Shown here piece after piece: positions 23,246 through 34,165 of a stretch of 64,000 nucleotides of DNA. Every line of letters begins with the position of its first letter. Within the stretch, counting starts at the first letter, position 1. The notes below the pieces were generated by a model. The model made no database searches. It saw only the letters and a program-made list of their open reading frames with translations, and was not told the DNA's origin. Both the position numbers and the translations under genes were made by a program. Source of the DNA: Physella acuta (Eukaryota; Mollusca; Gastropoda; Physidae); the NCBI RefSeq assembly GCF_028476545.1, contig NW_026732676.1, positions 1-64,000 on the forward strand. The letters run 5' to 3'.

Positions 23246-23855
23246 TAAAGCAACACTTTTTTAAAGTCCACTGTCCTAAACGATTAGCCTAAACAAATTC
23301 AATTTAACAGCTTTTAACGGCAAATTCAACTTGAAACGGTGTTTACTCTCGGTAAAACCTTTTTATGCAAATAAACCCTTGAAAGAATCTGTGACTAGTG
23401 TTAGAATTCGCAAATGTTGTTTGTGGAATATTAAAGCAATTTAGGTTTCTAACATCAACTTTCTTGTCTAAACGGAATTTATTTTTTTGGTTATTGTAAG
23501 TGTGTGTGTGAGTGTGTGTGCGTGTGAATACGTGAGTGTTTGTGTCTGTGTGTGTGGTGTGTGTGTGCGTGTGAAATTGTGAAATGTTGTTTTCAACAGA
23601 GTCACGAATTTTTGCGTCCCTACCAACGCGTGCCGCCTAGAGAATAAAATACCGGGTCACGCACTTCTTCAAGCAGGACGGCGAAGGAATCTCAAAAACC
23701 AAATCAAGCTTTAAACTTAGACGTGTTTAACTTAAACTTAACCAATTAGATGCCGCGTTACCACTGAAAGTACGGTCTAGAATTAATGGGATTTGGTAGG
23801 GAAACACATTATTTTTTTTTTTTGGAGTCGATGGTTAATCATAAACAAGTTATTT

Positions 23856-24028
23856 CACACACACACACGTAGGCCTACACACACACACACACTCACAAAT
23901 GCTCGCGCACGCACTCACGCGAGCACGTAGACAGACCGACACACACACACACAGACAGACACACCCAGACACACACACATACTATATATATATATATTTA
24001 TATATATATATATATATATATTATATAC

Positions 24029-24094
<66 letters not shown>
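23856..24094. repeat. Compound (CA)n / (TA)n / (ACATAC)n microsatellite
   Basis: Blocks of CA, CACACAGACAGA, TA and CATACACATACA alternate. Open Ile/Tyr/Thr/His frames are artefacts. Confidence 0.92.
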
Positions 24095-24096
<2 letters not shown>

Positions 24097-24721
24097 CACT
24101 TGAAAACATAGTTTGAGTATAAAAAATTAAGAAAATCTATCTTAAAAATGACTTACTATAAATTATATTCTAACAATCTGTCGTATATTGTATCCAGCTA
24201 TAATGAATCATACTAAAACTGTATAACACTCTTGTTATATCTATCTGTGTGATCGTCTTTTAATGCGCAATAACAGTCAATATACATCGGCTTCTTCTTA
24301 AACAAAGCATAAAAATACAGCCATTGAAAATAGAAAAAAAAAATTCGCGGTTGAAAAATTTCGCTTTACAAAAAAACGATGTCATATTTAACAAGGTTTT
24401 AAAGGTCAAAATCATCCTTGAAGTGAATATTACTTCAAATTCGGTGAATTTGTTGATAGTTGCTGAAGTGCCCACTGGGTTTGAATTGATTTTCTCTGTG
24501 CAATTATTGGAATTCGCTGGTTTGAAAAATGCCTATGGGTAATTTTACCTTTAAGTACCACCGGTTACTATTATAGGAAGTAGAGCGGGGGAGGGGGGGG
24601 GGGGGGGTAATCCATCCTTGGAAGAGTCTTCGCATTTCACTATCTTTAAGAAAACGCTAAACACATTTTTTTTTCCTTTTTTTTTTTCAAAAATCGGACA
24701 ACTATTGGATCTAAATGGAAC

Positions 24722-24792
24722 AGCGTGGCTTAGAGGTAGAGAGCTAGACTGCTAACCCCGAATGTCTCGAGTTCGAATTCCGGTTTAATTCA
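24722..24792 (+). mobile_element. tRNA-Ser(GCU)-like SINE head
   Basis: A-box GTGGCTTAGAGG, anticodon-loop-like GACTGCTAACC and B-box GAGTTCGAATTCC are correctly spaced. The T-stem and acceptor halves do not pair well, so this is a tRNA-derived SINE head or tRNA relic, not a working tRNA gene. Confidence 0.6.
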
Positions 24793-25120
24793 GTAGGTCT
24801 CTGAAACATGTGCCTTGCGTACGAAAAAGAAAATAACGATGTTTGGATATTAACGTTTTACCCCCGTGTAAAAAACAATGTAAACTTAAAGTTTTCCATA
24901 ACATATTCTTCAAATCTGTGGCAGGTATATTATGAATTCGTGACAACTATTGGATCTAAAGTTTTCTTTAGAGTTATAAGGATACACAAATATAACCCTT
25001 TTGAAAATGGCGGACAACGGGTCAGTTGAAGTAGAGTCAGGCTGTTTCTTACACATCTGCATATAATTGGACATTATGGACCAAGCTGCCCATGCACAAC
25101 GCGAGTTTTATACACAATAG

Positions 25121-25790
25121 ACTAACCATATACTTGTTTAGATTGTTCTTACAAAAAATCAACAAATTGAAAACACTATCATAAGAACTTTCTATAAAGC
25201 AGATTAGATACCCATCAGACTAACCATATCAAGTATACACATTTTCTTACAAATAAACAGCAAATGAACACTATCATAAGTACTTTCCTTAACATGAGTT
25301 AGGTACCTATCAGACTAACCATATCAATGATAAAATTGTTCATTCAGATAAAGATCAAACGGAAAACAATATCATAAGTAGGCCCTATTTTCCTTAACGT
25401 GAACTAACCATATCAAGTATACAGATTTTCTTACAAATAAACAATAAACAGAACACACTATCATAAGAACTTTTCATAACATGAGTTAGGTACCCATCAG
25501 ACTAACCAAATCAATGATACAATTGTTCTTACAAATTAACAATAAACTGAACACACTATCATAAGAACTTTCCATAACGCGAGTTAGATACCCATTAGGC
25601 TATCAATGATACAATTGTTCTTACAAATAACACATGGAACACATTAGCATAAGAACATTCCATAACATGAGTCTGGTACCAATTAGACTAACCAAATCCA
25701 TTGTATAATTGTTCTTACAAATAAACAACAAATGGAACAGTTTATCATAAAAGAACGCTCCGGTAGACACCCTTAAACAGACGAGGTTAC
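25121..25790. repeat. About 95-bp tandem repeat derived partly from a SINE
   Basis: Units contain GACTAACCATATCAA, ATTGTTCTTACAAATAAACA and CACTATCATAAGAACTTTCC, then ATAACATGAGTTAGGTACCC and ATCA. Seven or so diverged units. The last segment matches the body of the SINE at 27500-27713 (CTAACGTGAGTTAGGTACCC), which implies that a SINE piece was incorporated in the unit and amplified. Confidence 0.85.
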
Positions 25791-27239
25791 CCGCAAGTTA
25801 GTTTTTTGTCTTCTAATCTAAGCGGCTCAAACTGACACAAACAGGCGGTATGGTGGTTTTTACACAGTAGAAGAAAAGATGTAGTGGCCAGAAAAAAATT
25901 AATTCGAAATCTCTTTACGTCATTGCCAGTTAAACTTCTACAGTCCAGCATGCCAAATTGGATTGTGATTGTTACAATCACGAAATATAAACCTACACGG
26001 TGAATATGAAGATTGCAATACCTAACACTCAATTTAGTGTAATATGTAGTAGTTTATGTATTATGATTGCAGTCTCTATGTTATTTACGTCAGAGTATAT
26101 TTGTCTACAATGATGGTAAAGTTACATTGTGATGTCCAGATGTTAGGTTGATATAGACAGATGTAAATATGGGTATTTGTCTTTATTATATTCTTTACAA
26201 TAGAGCAAAATTTCAGATCGTATACACACTGAGTGATGGTAGTCTACTATTATAGGACATTGCATTGAGCAGAACATCTTTGATCACGATAAGGACTAAC
26301 TTTGATTGTTGCCTGTAAGTCTACTTTGGCTATGTGTCCAAACGATTTAGTTGAATTATATCTTTGTTCCTTTGTGATCATGTAAAGAAGGATTCTGTGT
26401 GTCAAAACGTATTAACACAGAGAAGAACTTAAATATGTATACTAAAATCAGCCTATTGTATCATCATACAATTAATGTCGATGTATATTTTCTTATACAG
26501 TTTGCATTCATTTTTATTCAAGATTCATTTTTCTGCAAAAATATCCAGATCATTCATTCAAATTAAATAAAATTGAATTATTTTTAAATAAACGAGTTTT
26601 TGTTTTTTTATCTTTTATTTTTTTTAAATGGCTTTTATATACATAGCCTACATTATTTTACATATGATTATATTGCCCTTTTTGAAAAAGAAATATGATA
26701 TCACAGTTGAAAGCAAGAATAGAAATAAATAACTCTTTTTCTTCTACCAGCATTAAAATTATAAATTTTGTTTATTACACGTGGATTATTCCCCCTCAGA
26801 AACCTCACTAGTTTGCCCCAGGGACAAAAATTATTTGCAAGCTCTAACGTCACAAACAGAAGATGGGGGGGGGGGGGGGGTGTCCTAAGCCCCAGAAACC
26901 CGGAATTGTGGGAGGCAGCGACTTCCGGTTTGTCTATTCTTATAATGGTGACATGTTAGCTATTATTGAAACCTTGATCTACAAAAGTGATTTTATAGGG
27001 ATAGGGTGGGGGAGGGGCGGGGTGGGTAAGTAAGTTAGATTTTTTTTCTTGTATATTCTTATTTTTTTTTAAATAAATATATTTAAATACGTAAGAAACC
27101 GGTTCAACTTTTTTTTTAAAGGATAAACTTTTCGCTCCGAGCACCGAAAGGTCAAATGTTTTAAGATAGACAAGTCTTGTTTTTTTTTTCTTCTACTGAT
27201 TGCCCGTGATGGCTCTTTTTCTTAAGCAAGGATTCTCAT
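25791..27239. other. No gene seen
   Basis: Unique AT-rich DNA with a G run at 26864-26880. No exon, tRNA or repeat recognised. Confidence 0.5.
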
Positions 27240-27499
27240 ATTGTTGAAACCAAGACCCTAACACATAACAGTAGTATGCGAACGGCGTCTTATGGAAGTT
27301 TCAAACTTTTTAAGTGAAATTTCAACGTCGCCTCCATTGCGTAAAACAACTGTCCCAGGAGTACAGGAAAATGGTCGCCAAAATTTTAGTTTAACTAAAC
27401 ATATTGTCGAAGGCAACACCCAAATGAATAAAAATAGTATCCACACGACGCCCAATAGTAAGTATAGTTCCCTTTTCAAACCTGACGGTCTATAGGGTA

Positions 27500-27713
27500 A
27501 GTGAAGTATAGTTCACTTGTTTCTGTGACCTCGGCATATGAAGAGATAGTGTGGCCAGCACTATACCCAGCCGCCTTTACTTTCCCTAACGTGAGTTAGG
27601 TACCCATCAGAGTTGGGTGGACTCATGGACGATCTACTGACTTGAACCCAGATTCGAACTCGAGGCTTACGGGTTAGCAGTTCACTTCTATTCCGCTAGA
27701 CCACTCCGTCCTA
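27500..27713 (-). mobile_element. tRNA-Ser-like-headed SINE, near full length
   Basis: Read on the minus strand, a tRNA-like head (GGACGGAGTGGTCTAGCGGA; anticodon-loop-like CTGCTAA; B-box AGTTCGAATC) leads into a body containing GGGTACCTAACTCACGTTAG and a pyrimidine-poor tail. The ACTGCTAA loop matches the tRNA-Ser(GCU) anticodon region. The same body recurs at 61205-62522. I recall this body from gastropod SINEs, which supports a molluscan source. It interrupts the older tandem repeat at 27240-28710. Confidence 0.82.
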
Positions 27714-27903
27714 GTATACACTTGACGTCTAATGAAGGATTCAAATTTCTTCTAAGGAAACTTCAACGTCGAACCCCATGCCAGTGAAATATTAACAGAG
27801 TCGGCAAATGTTAGGTTAACTAAACAAAGCGTTGAAGACAAGACCCAAATACATAACAATAGTATCAACATGGCCACTAATAAAAGTTTCCAAAAATTGT
27901 CTA

Positions 27904-28534
27904 AGGGGTCATCCATAAATGACGTCACGCTTTTTTGGACGATTTTTACATCCCCCCCCCTCCCCTCCGTCACACGTCGTCACAAAAAGTCAGACCCCAC
28001 CCCCCCTAAAATGACGTCACACCTCAGCCTACAACCCCCCTCAAAATTGCAGTTCAATTTTTAAAACATCGATATTTTTCCAAACTCTTGTCTTAAATCC
28101 GTCAAAATAGACTATTTTAATCAATTCCTATTACAATTTAATAAAACAAGAGTTTCTTCCAGGCATCTCTTCGAAATTTTTTACCGCCCCCCCCCCCCCC
28201 GAACGAAATGAAATTTATATAATTTATATAGAAAATATATACTTTTAACAGTGTCCGCCCCCCCCCCCCGAAGAAAGTCTACGGCCCCCCCCCCCCGAAA
28301 ATTTCAAGTGCCCCCCCCCCCCCCTCGGAGAAAAAAGTCTGAAAGAAACACTGATTAAAACAGTTTTCTAAAACTCGAAATAACGTCTAAAATTCGTTTT
28401 CTAACATTTCTTTTTTATAATGAAAAAAGTGTGACGTCGCACCATCTGAACCTCTCCCCCTCATCACAAATTGTCACACAATTACCTACCCCCCCTCCCC
28501 CATCCGAGTGTGACGTCATTTATGGACGACCCCT
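27904..28534 (+). mobile_element. TIR element, AGGGGTCATCC family, copy 1 (interrupted)
   Basis: The inverted ends are AGGGGTCATCCATAAATGAC and its near complement ending GGACGACCCCT; both contain the TGACGTCA palindrome. The left flank has TA, but the right flank no longer shows it clearly. The element is interrupted by a second element at 28148-28353; without that it is about 417 bp, close to the 409 bp of the uninterrupted copy at 60627-61035. It is non-coding. Family assignment (TA- or TTAA-targeting cut-and-paste transposon) is uncertain. Confidence 0.88.
28148..28353 (+). mobile_element. hAT-like MITE (AGTTTCTTCCAGG...CTGAAAGAAACACTG) nested in TIR element
   Basis: The ends are imperfect inverted repeats (AGAGTTTCTTCCAGG versus CAGTGTTTCTTTCAG). 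They are flanked by AATAAAAC (28140-28147) and ATTAAAAC (28354-28361), an 8-bp duplication with one difference. The homologous place in the uninterrupted host copy at 60627-61035 has a single unduplicated site, which demonstrates insertion. The interior is 206 bp of C runs alternating with GAAGAAAGTCTACGG-type motifs, with no coding sequence. Confidence 0.88.
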
Positions 28535-28956
28535 AAAGAAAAATTCAAAGTCTACACTCTTATCATAAAATAAACGTGTCAGTAAAATACGAATAGGGTC
28601 AGCAAATATAAGGTTCACTACACCATATTGTTAAAACCGCTGATCTAGAAGCTGGATGTTAGGGTCACTACATCAGATTGTTAGAACCGCTGATCTAGAA
28701 GCTGGATGTTCCAAACAACTCAGCCTTGAGTACATTACAAGGTCAAGCTAGAGATATGTGTGAGTGTAATGCACCGAGTGTACGATGGACGTGCTCAGCA
28801 GAATTGTACTCACCATTAGAAAGGGTTGGGGTAAAGCGTGCATTATTTTATTCTCCTCTTTAGGTTAGATGTCAGTTGATCTTTGGCTCTAACTTATATT
28901 ACTAAAGCTACATTGCCATCCTTCTCACTAATTAATTTTCTCATTCTCTCTCTTTA

Positions 28957-28964
28957 TATGTATA

Positions 28965-29041
<77 letters not shown>
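28957..29041. repeat. (TA)n microsatellite
   Basis: Starts with ATGTATATATATGTA and continues as a pure TA run of about 35 units. Confidence 0.95.
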
Positions 29042-29043
<2 letters not shown>

Positions 29044-29639
29044 TATAATTTGCAACTATTCCCAAGAAATTATTTGTATGTAAGAAATCCCATCACATAT
29101 CAGAAAAATATCAATAAATCTTTGTGCGTAAAAGTAGTGTCAATTTTAATTCTTGTAACGGGTAAAACGAAATCATACACGTTTCTTAGCTGCATTCTGC
29201 CTATACTTGCTAGATTGATTTTAAGAATTTCTTTTGTAGGGGAGCGCGATAGACACATTTTTTTACAAATCTAAATCTTTACAACTGTGTTATTCACTTT
29301 ATTCAGAAAAAAAATTCTACACATTCGATACGATACATTTCTTTAAAAGCCGAAACACAAGCGGAATAACGTACTATACTTTAAAAAAAATTAATTAACA
29401 CCTTAACTGTTACACTAATCAACATAAATCAATCACTTTCCAGTGAAGTTGGCTCACTGACTATGATCGATAAAAAAAAAAAACATACACGTATAACAGG
29501 AACTCTACCCACTACAGTACGGCAATTAATATAAAAATAATGAAGACAAACAGTCGGTCTTTTGCCGGTTTCCGGTTAAGGCAATTAATAAATCAAATAA
29601 AAACATGCGGGTTATATGGGAAGTTTTTTTTTTTTTTGT

Positions 29640-29830
29640 TTTACTACTTTTATAACCCAACCTTGATTAATGGTGTGTGATTTTAAAAGTACGCATAACC
29701 TCTAGAGAAAACTTTACATTGAAGATAATCAAATCTTGTTAATTGTGTGTGTGTATGTGTGTGTGTGTGTATGTGTGTATTTTTAAAAGTACACATACAC
29801 CCTCTCGCCAAAGCGTTACGTTAAAGATAA
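29640..29830. repeat. Tandem duplication with GT microsatellite
   Basis: The segment TTTTAAAAGTACGCATA-CC-TCT, ACTTTACATTGAAGATAA recurs as TTTTAAAAGTACACATACAC, GCGTTACGTTAAAGATAA; the two are joined by (GTGTATGT)n. Confidence 0.7.
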
Positions 29831-30479
29831 ATGACCAGTAAAATAAAACAAACGAAAACACGAAAATTGAGTCCATATTCCGAGTACCTACGACCTAAGG
29901 TATGCATCATTGCATCATTTCAAAAAGCTAATTACACTCTACACAAAGGGATACACAAAGGGGTAGATAGGAAGAAGAACGGAGCATTATTTTAGTTCAT
30001 ATTAATTAAGTTGTATTGCAATGAAAACATATGTCACGCCCTACTGGTAGCCTACTGTAATTATTCAATGAGTATTATCTCTAACTATCATCAACAAAAA
30101 GCTTCACAAAGATATAAAAAAAAAAAAAAAACAATAAATTAACAACACAGATAGTAGATAGAAAGTAGAGCAGACCATTATTTTAATTCTTATTGTTCTT
30201 AAAACAAATCTCCCAGCCTACAATTATCTAGTTTATTCCTCTTCCCCCTCTCCTCCAATACTCTTAAAGTATCCACAAAAAGCTCATCAAAGATAGAAAG
30301 AAGAGAAAACGAGTGCCAGAGAGAAAGAAGTGAACGGGATTAGATTACGGTTGACACTTTACACAGCCTATCGGCTTTCATGCAAGGGCCTTAATTTAGC
30401 GGCGTGTTAGAATTACCTCCCCCTTATTTTCGAGTTTTCCCCCCTCTTTCCGCTAACGGGCGAGTTATCTTTTCTTCGG

Positions 30480-30545
30480 TTTGATTCCCGTCCAAGTCTA
30501 GCGACCGCCATATTGGTTTTATTTGTTTGTGACGTCACTTATGAA
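30480..30545 (+). promoter_or_regulatory. Promoter-like motif cluster upstream of the leader exon
   Basis: A YY1-like core CCGCCATATTGG (30505-30516) lies 13 bp before a perfect cAMP-response palindrome TGACGTCA (30530-30537), within a locally G+C-richer stretch. Both motifs are typical of TATA-less animal promoters. They sit upstream of the candidate 30949 exon on the same strand, which would leave room for a short 5' UTR exon and intron. Motif match and position are the only evidence. Confidence 0.3.
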
Positions 30546-30948
30546 ACATGTAATGGCTCTAAATAGTTGCTATACATTTAAATCTTGCTTATTTTAATTA
30601 CGTCTAGTTTATCCTATACTTAAATACTTTGAAAACAATAGCAAGTTGCTGCAATTCTATTAAAATATGTATTAATTATTTATTCACAATTTTACGGTTT
30701 CACGTTAAAAGTTTCCTTGTATTATTTTAAATTATATTAGTGTTTCTAATTTCAGTTACGTTTAAGTTTCAAAACTGAAAAATGCTAATTTAACAGCAAA
30801 TATTTAGAAAAAGGTATATATTAAAGAAACTGATGCAATTTTAAAAAAAACGTTTTTTGAGGTTCCATACTACAAAATCTTTAACAATACACATAAAACA
30901 TATATATTAAACTTATTTTTTCGGACGTATTTTTTCTTCATTTAACAG

Positions 30949-31007
30949 TGGACAAAACAATGAAATCTCTAAGAGCTATGTACATCTTTTTAATATGCAT
31001 CATTGTT
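30949..31007 (+). CDS. Candidate signal-peptide exon (ATG at 30960)
   Basis: A strong acceptor (a T-rich tract ending TTTAACAG) opens an exon with 11 nt of 5' UTR. An ATG with A at -3 follows, then 16 codons reading MKSLRAMYIFLICIIV, then a near-consensus donor GTT|GTAAGT in phase 0. The peptide is a classical secretion leader: Lys/Arg near the N-terminus followed by a continuous hydrophobic core. This layout (5' UTR intron, then a leader-only exon) is common for secreted peptides and single-pass receptors. No downstream partner exon is recognised in the low-complexity DNA that follows. A candidate promoter with YY1-like and CRE motifs lies about 420-450 bp upstream. The product cannot be named. 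The alternative is a chance combination of three weak signals in AT-rich DNA. Confidence 0.45.
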
Positions 31008-31149
31008 GTAAGTATAATGTAATATGTTTCTACTCATATTGATAATGTGGTGTTGGAAACTTGATCTAGAGTAAGCCAATAGGTTGTGTATCGTCGTTAC
31101 TATCATTAACTTATCACAAGTTTCACATACGCTTCCTCTTGAATTGGTG

Positions 31150-31470
31150 TTGTCAGTTTGTCGTTGGTCAATTTGTCGTTGTCCATTTTACGTTGTCTAT
31201 TTAACGTTGTCCATTTGTCGTTTGCCATTTGTCGTTTGTCCATTTTTCGTTAGTCCATTTGACGTTGTCTATTTAACGTTGTATATTTGTTGTTTGTCTA
31301 TTTATCGTTTTGTCTGTTTGTCGTTTGTCCATTTGTCGTTTTGTCCAATTGTCTTTTGCCATTTGTCGTTTGTCCATTTTTCGTTTCTCAATTTCTTCAT
31401 TTGTCGTTGGTACTTTTGTCGTTTTGTCCATTTGTCGTTTTGTTCACTGTCCATTTGTCTTCTGTCGACA
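31150..31470. repeat. Degenerate GTCCATTTGTCGTT tandem repeat
   Basis: GTCCATTTGTCGTTT / GTCTATTTAACGTTGT words recur about 18 times with irregular spacing. They keep a plus frame (31084-31788) open with Leu/Ser/Phe/Cys-rich low complexity, not a credible gene. Confidence 0.85.
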
Positions 31471-31854
31471 TGCAGTCACGCACGTCTTGTCCCCACATTT
31501 GTTCTCGTCAAAGTCTCACGAGAAGCCACCAGAACCGCCAGAGGTCTTCTCAGATTAAACCTTCTCATCCCCTACCCTAACACATTCCACCGTTCCCGTC
31601 CCTCACCTCAGAACCCATCCCCTCTCATGTACCTCGACTTCTTAACAACCTTGAACTTCAAACCATACATCAGTGATTGCTTAGCTCCATACTCTCACAA
31701 CTTGTATGTGTCTTCCCACACAACACTTTTGACGTTCTCAACCCTATGTCTTCACACGTTAAATCCACCAATATGCCCGCTTCCTTAACACACCTCATAG
31801 TTTCGATAAATTTAGCAAATACTCTTTTAGCTTCACACTTAGTAAAATATACAG

Positions 31855-32280
31855 GTGTCCACTTTTACACACCCCATCACATCCCACTCTGCCACACACC
31901 GTTACCACACATCTTCACACATCTTAACACTCCAATACACACCACTGCAACACACCCTCATAACACTCTATCACACCACACTCTGCCCCACACTATCACC
32001 ACACATCTTCAAGCTCCACCACACCCTACCACAACATACCTCATCACATTCCATCATTTCTCTTTACCACTCCTCACCCAACCACACGCTTGTATTTGTC
32101 TTTGCCCACACCCTAATCTAAACCCTCATAAACCCCCACGTGCCCAACCCCTCGTTACATCCCCTTCCACAGCCCCAAACCCTTCGTAACAACCCCTGAT
32201 CAACCTCACTCACATTCAGCTCCACACAATCGCCCCCACCCATACAACCCTCCTCTCCCACAAAATCATCAATTTATCTC
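31855..32280. repeat. Cytosine/adenine-rich low-complexity DNA
   Basis: CACACC / CATCACA / CCACAC words without fixed period cover about 400 bp. Long His/Thr/Pro frames (31677-32189, 31855-32121) reflect this composition only. Confidence 0.75.
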
Positions 32281-32722
32281 AAACTATAAAGAATCAAGCG
32301 GAAATGAACGCGCTGAAATCGAAAGTAGAACCACACAATTGCTTCTCGCTTCCTGCTTGTACATCTCGCCCATTCATCTCTCCTCTAATTGTCCTCTCAC
32401 GTCATTTTGTTCACATCTTCTTCATCCGTTTGTCGGTTTGTTTCGTCTTAGAAATATTCCAACTTTTTTATATTTTCTTTTTTTTTTTTTGGTTGTCGAC
32501 GCCATGCTTGATATTTCCCCCTGACAAATGTCAGTTTTATTTTTAAATGTGTTAATTGCTGGGGATAAACACATCCACGTAAGAGGAAGAAAAACGTTGG
32601 AAATAACAAAAAAAATGGATATTCTTGGCGGAAATAAAATGCCAACAATCAACATCAACAAGCCTTTTGTTGTATTTGATATAGAGGGTTATAATTTGCA
32701 GTTTACCGCCATGTTGGACTGG

Positions 32723-32725
<3 letters not shown>

Positions 32726-32819
<94 letters not shown>
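32726..32819. repeat. (TA)n microsatellite
   Basis: About 46 uninterrupted TA units immediately after CCGCCATGTTGGACTGGC, a YY1-like string at about 32707-32724. Confidence 0.97.
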
Positions 32820-32820
<1 letters not shown>

Positions 32821-33395
32821 CAAGACGGCTTAGACTTAACTATTAACGCTTGACCCTTATGTCTTATGTGTACATGTTTTAAGTTATTTTCCGATTGTTT
32901 GTGACATTACTAATTCACATCACTCTCTCCATCCCGGATGCTGTTTTTTTTTCACTGAGCATTTACAAATATAAAGAGCATTGAATAAATTAGCAGATGC
33001 TTTTTTCTTATTACTACATAGCCGTTGGATTTTATTACTATACAAGAGCAATTACTTAATGTGAAGCCATACAGTTGGTACGTAGAGGGAGTTAATTTTT
33101 TTCTTCAAATATATATTGTCTTTCAAAAGGCCGACATCCAAAAGACCGACATGACAAACGAAGCAGACAACTGTCTGATTTAGATTTTAAGGTCGCTTAT
33201 TAAATATCTGAACCCATTTTAGTGACCTATGTTTTATCATCGTAATTAAAGAAAATAACTTTTTTAAAAAAACGTTCTTAATTTAAGTACATTTAAAAAC
33301 ATTTCATTATATTTTGAGTTGAGTTAACCCCGGTGTGTTTATGTATTGTTATCTCAAGGTTGAGTGCGGGTATAAAAGCTTGAGTGAATGCTTGT

Positions 33396-33812
33396 AAGGG
33401 GTTGTTGGTAGCGGCTAGGGTCGAGGGCTTGTTGGTAGCGGCTAGGGTCGAGGGCTTGTTGGTAGCGGCTAGGGTTGAGGGCTTGTTGGTAGCGGCTAGG
33501 GTCGAGGGCTTGTTGGTAGTGGCTATGGTCGAGGGCTTGTTGGTAGCGGCTAGGGTCGAGGGCATGTTGGTAGCGGCTAGGGACGAGGGCTTGTTGGTAG
33601 CGGCTAGGGTCGAGGGCTTGTTGGTAGCGGCTAGGGTCGAGGGCTTGTTGGTAGCGGCTAGGGTCGAGGGCTTGTTGGTAGCGGCTAGGGTCGAGGGCTT
33701 GTTGGTAGCGGCTAGGGTCGAGGGCTTGTTCGTAGCGGCTAGGGTCGAGGGCTTGTGGGTAGCGGCTAGGGTCGAGGGCTTGTGGGTAGCGGCTAGGACC
33801 GATGGTTTGTAA
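33396..33812. repeat. 27-bp minisatellite, about 15 copies
   Basis: Unit GGGTCGAGGGCTTGTTGGTA + GCGGCTA. Open on both strands because 27 is divisible by three: plus GLLVAARVE repeats, minus TLAATNKPS repeats (up to 205 codons with non-repeat flanks). No homology, leader or splice signals back a gene, although a minus-strand low-complexity protein cannot be formally excluded. Confidence 0.93.
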
Positions 33813-33834
33813 TGTAATGATGAAGATGCCAAGT

Positions 33835-34165
33835 TAAATAAAGGATTGAACAGTACCTTGCATCCTTTTTCGAGTTGAAATAAAGTCCGGTCTAAAAAAC
33901 CGGTGGCCACTGATACCTCTCAATCCTATTTCACCATCCCTCATCACCCCCGCCCCCTCCCATTTCATCAACAATTTACGCCCTAATGGGTGCACCCCAT
34001 GCGGTGGCGGTTGGGATCCCTGTCTCATTAGACGACCCCTCCACACGTACTTGATCCCTACACGGGTCCTTGACCCCTCGTGTTGTGATTCCCGTTCGCT
34101 CATTACACGTTGTACTGAAGTGGTTATTGGCAGAAGGGATTTGAGACGGCCGATATTGAAATAAC
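33835..34165. other. G+C-richer unidentified stretch, possible dispersed repeat
   Basis: Contains ATGCGGTGGCGGTTGGGATC, CCCTACACGGGTCCTTGACC and AAAACCGGTGGCCAC in otherwise AT-rich surroundings. A minus frame of 89 codons (33834-34103) is open but shows no recognised domain. It could be part of an interspersed element or an old coding remnant. Confidence 0.3.

Larger units (their letters stand above)
22881..24721. other. No gene seen
   Basis: G runs (22929-23060), the TA and CA tracts listed separately, and unique AT-rich DNA. The frame at 24324-24542 has no family resemblance. Confidence 0.5.
27240..28710. repeat. Old ~180-bp tandem array interrupted by a SINE and a TIR element
   Basis: Two readable units (27285-27485 and 27720-27900) share ACGTC-TATGGAAG-TTCAAA, AACTTCAACGTCG, TTAACTAAACA, ACCCAAATACATAACAATAG and TATC. 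A third resumes at 28540 (GTCAGTAAAATACGAATAGGGTC, split here as two motifs) after the mobile element. A 48-bp subrepeat with CCGCTGATCTAGAAGCTGGA is doubled at 28611-28710. The insertions are therefore younger than the array. Confidence 0.7.
28720..30479. other. No gene seen
   Basis: AT-rich DNA with the TA tract and the duplication at 29640-29830. Pyrimidine-rich, locally more complex sequence appears only at 30230-30300 and 30400-30480. Confidence 0.45.

Noticed and set aside
24722-24792. Functional tRNA-Ser(GCU) gene
   Set aside because: A- and B-boxes and the anticodon loop are recognisable, but acceptor and T stems do not pair. Better explained as a SINE head.
25007-25066. ATG in AAAATGGCGGACAACGGG, encoding MADNGSVE and ending after 19 codons
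   Set aside because: Good start context and YY1-like motif, but the only in-frame exit is a weak GAA|GTAGAG donor, with no partner exon.
31084-31788. 234-codon plus-strand frame
   Set aside because: Crosses the degenerate GTCCATTTGTCGTT array. Low-complexity Leu/Ser/Phe content and no domain.
33293-33910. 205-codon minus-strand frame with TLAATNKPS repeats
   Set aside because: Product of the 27-bp minisatellite, and the opposite strand is also open for 142 codons. Flanking residues match nothing I recognise. Kept only as a remote possibility.
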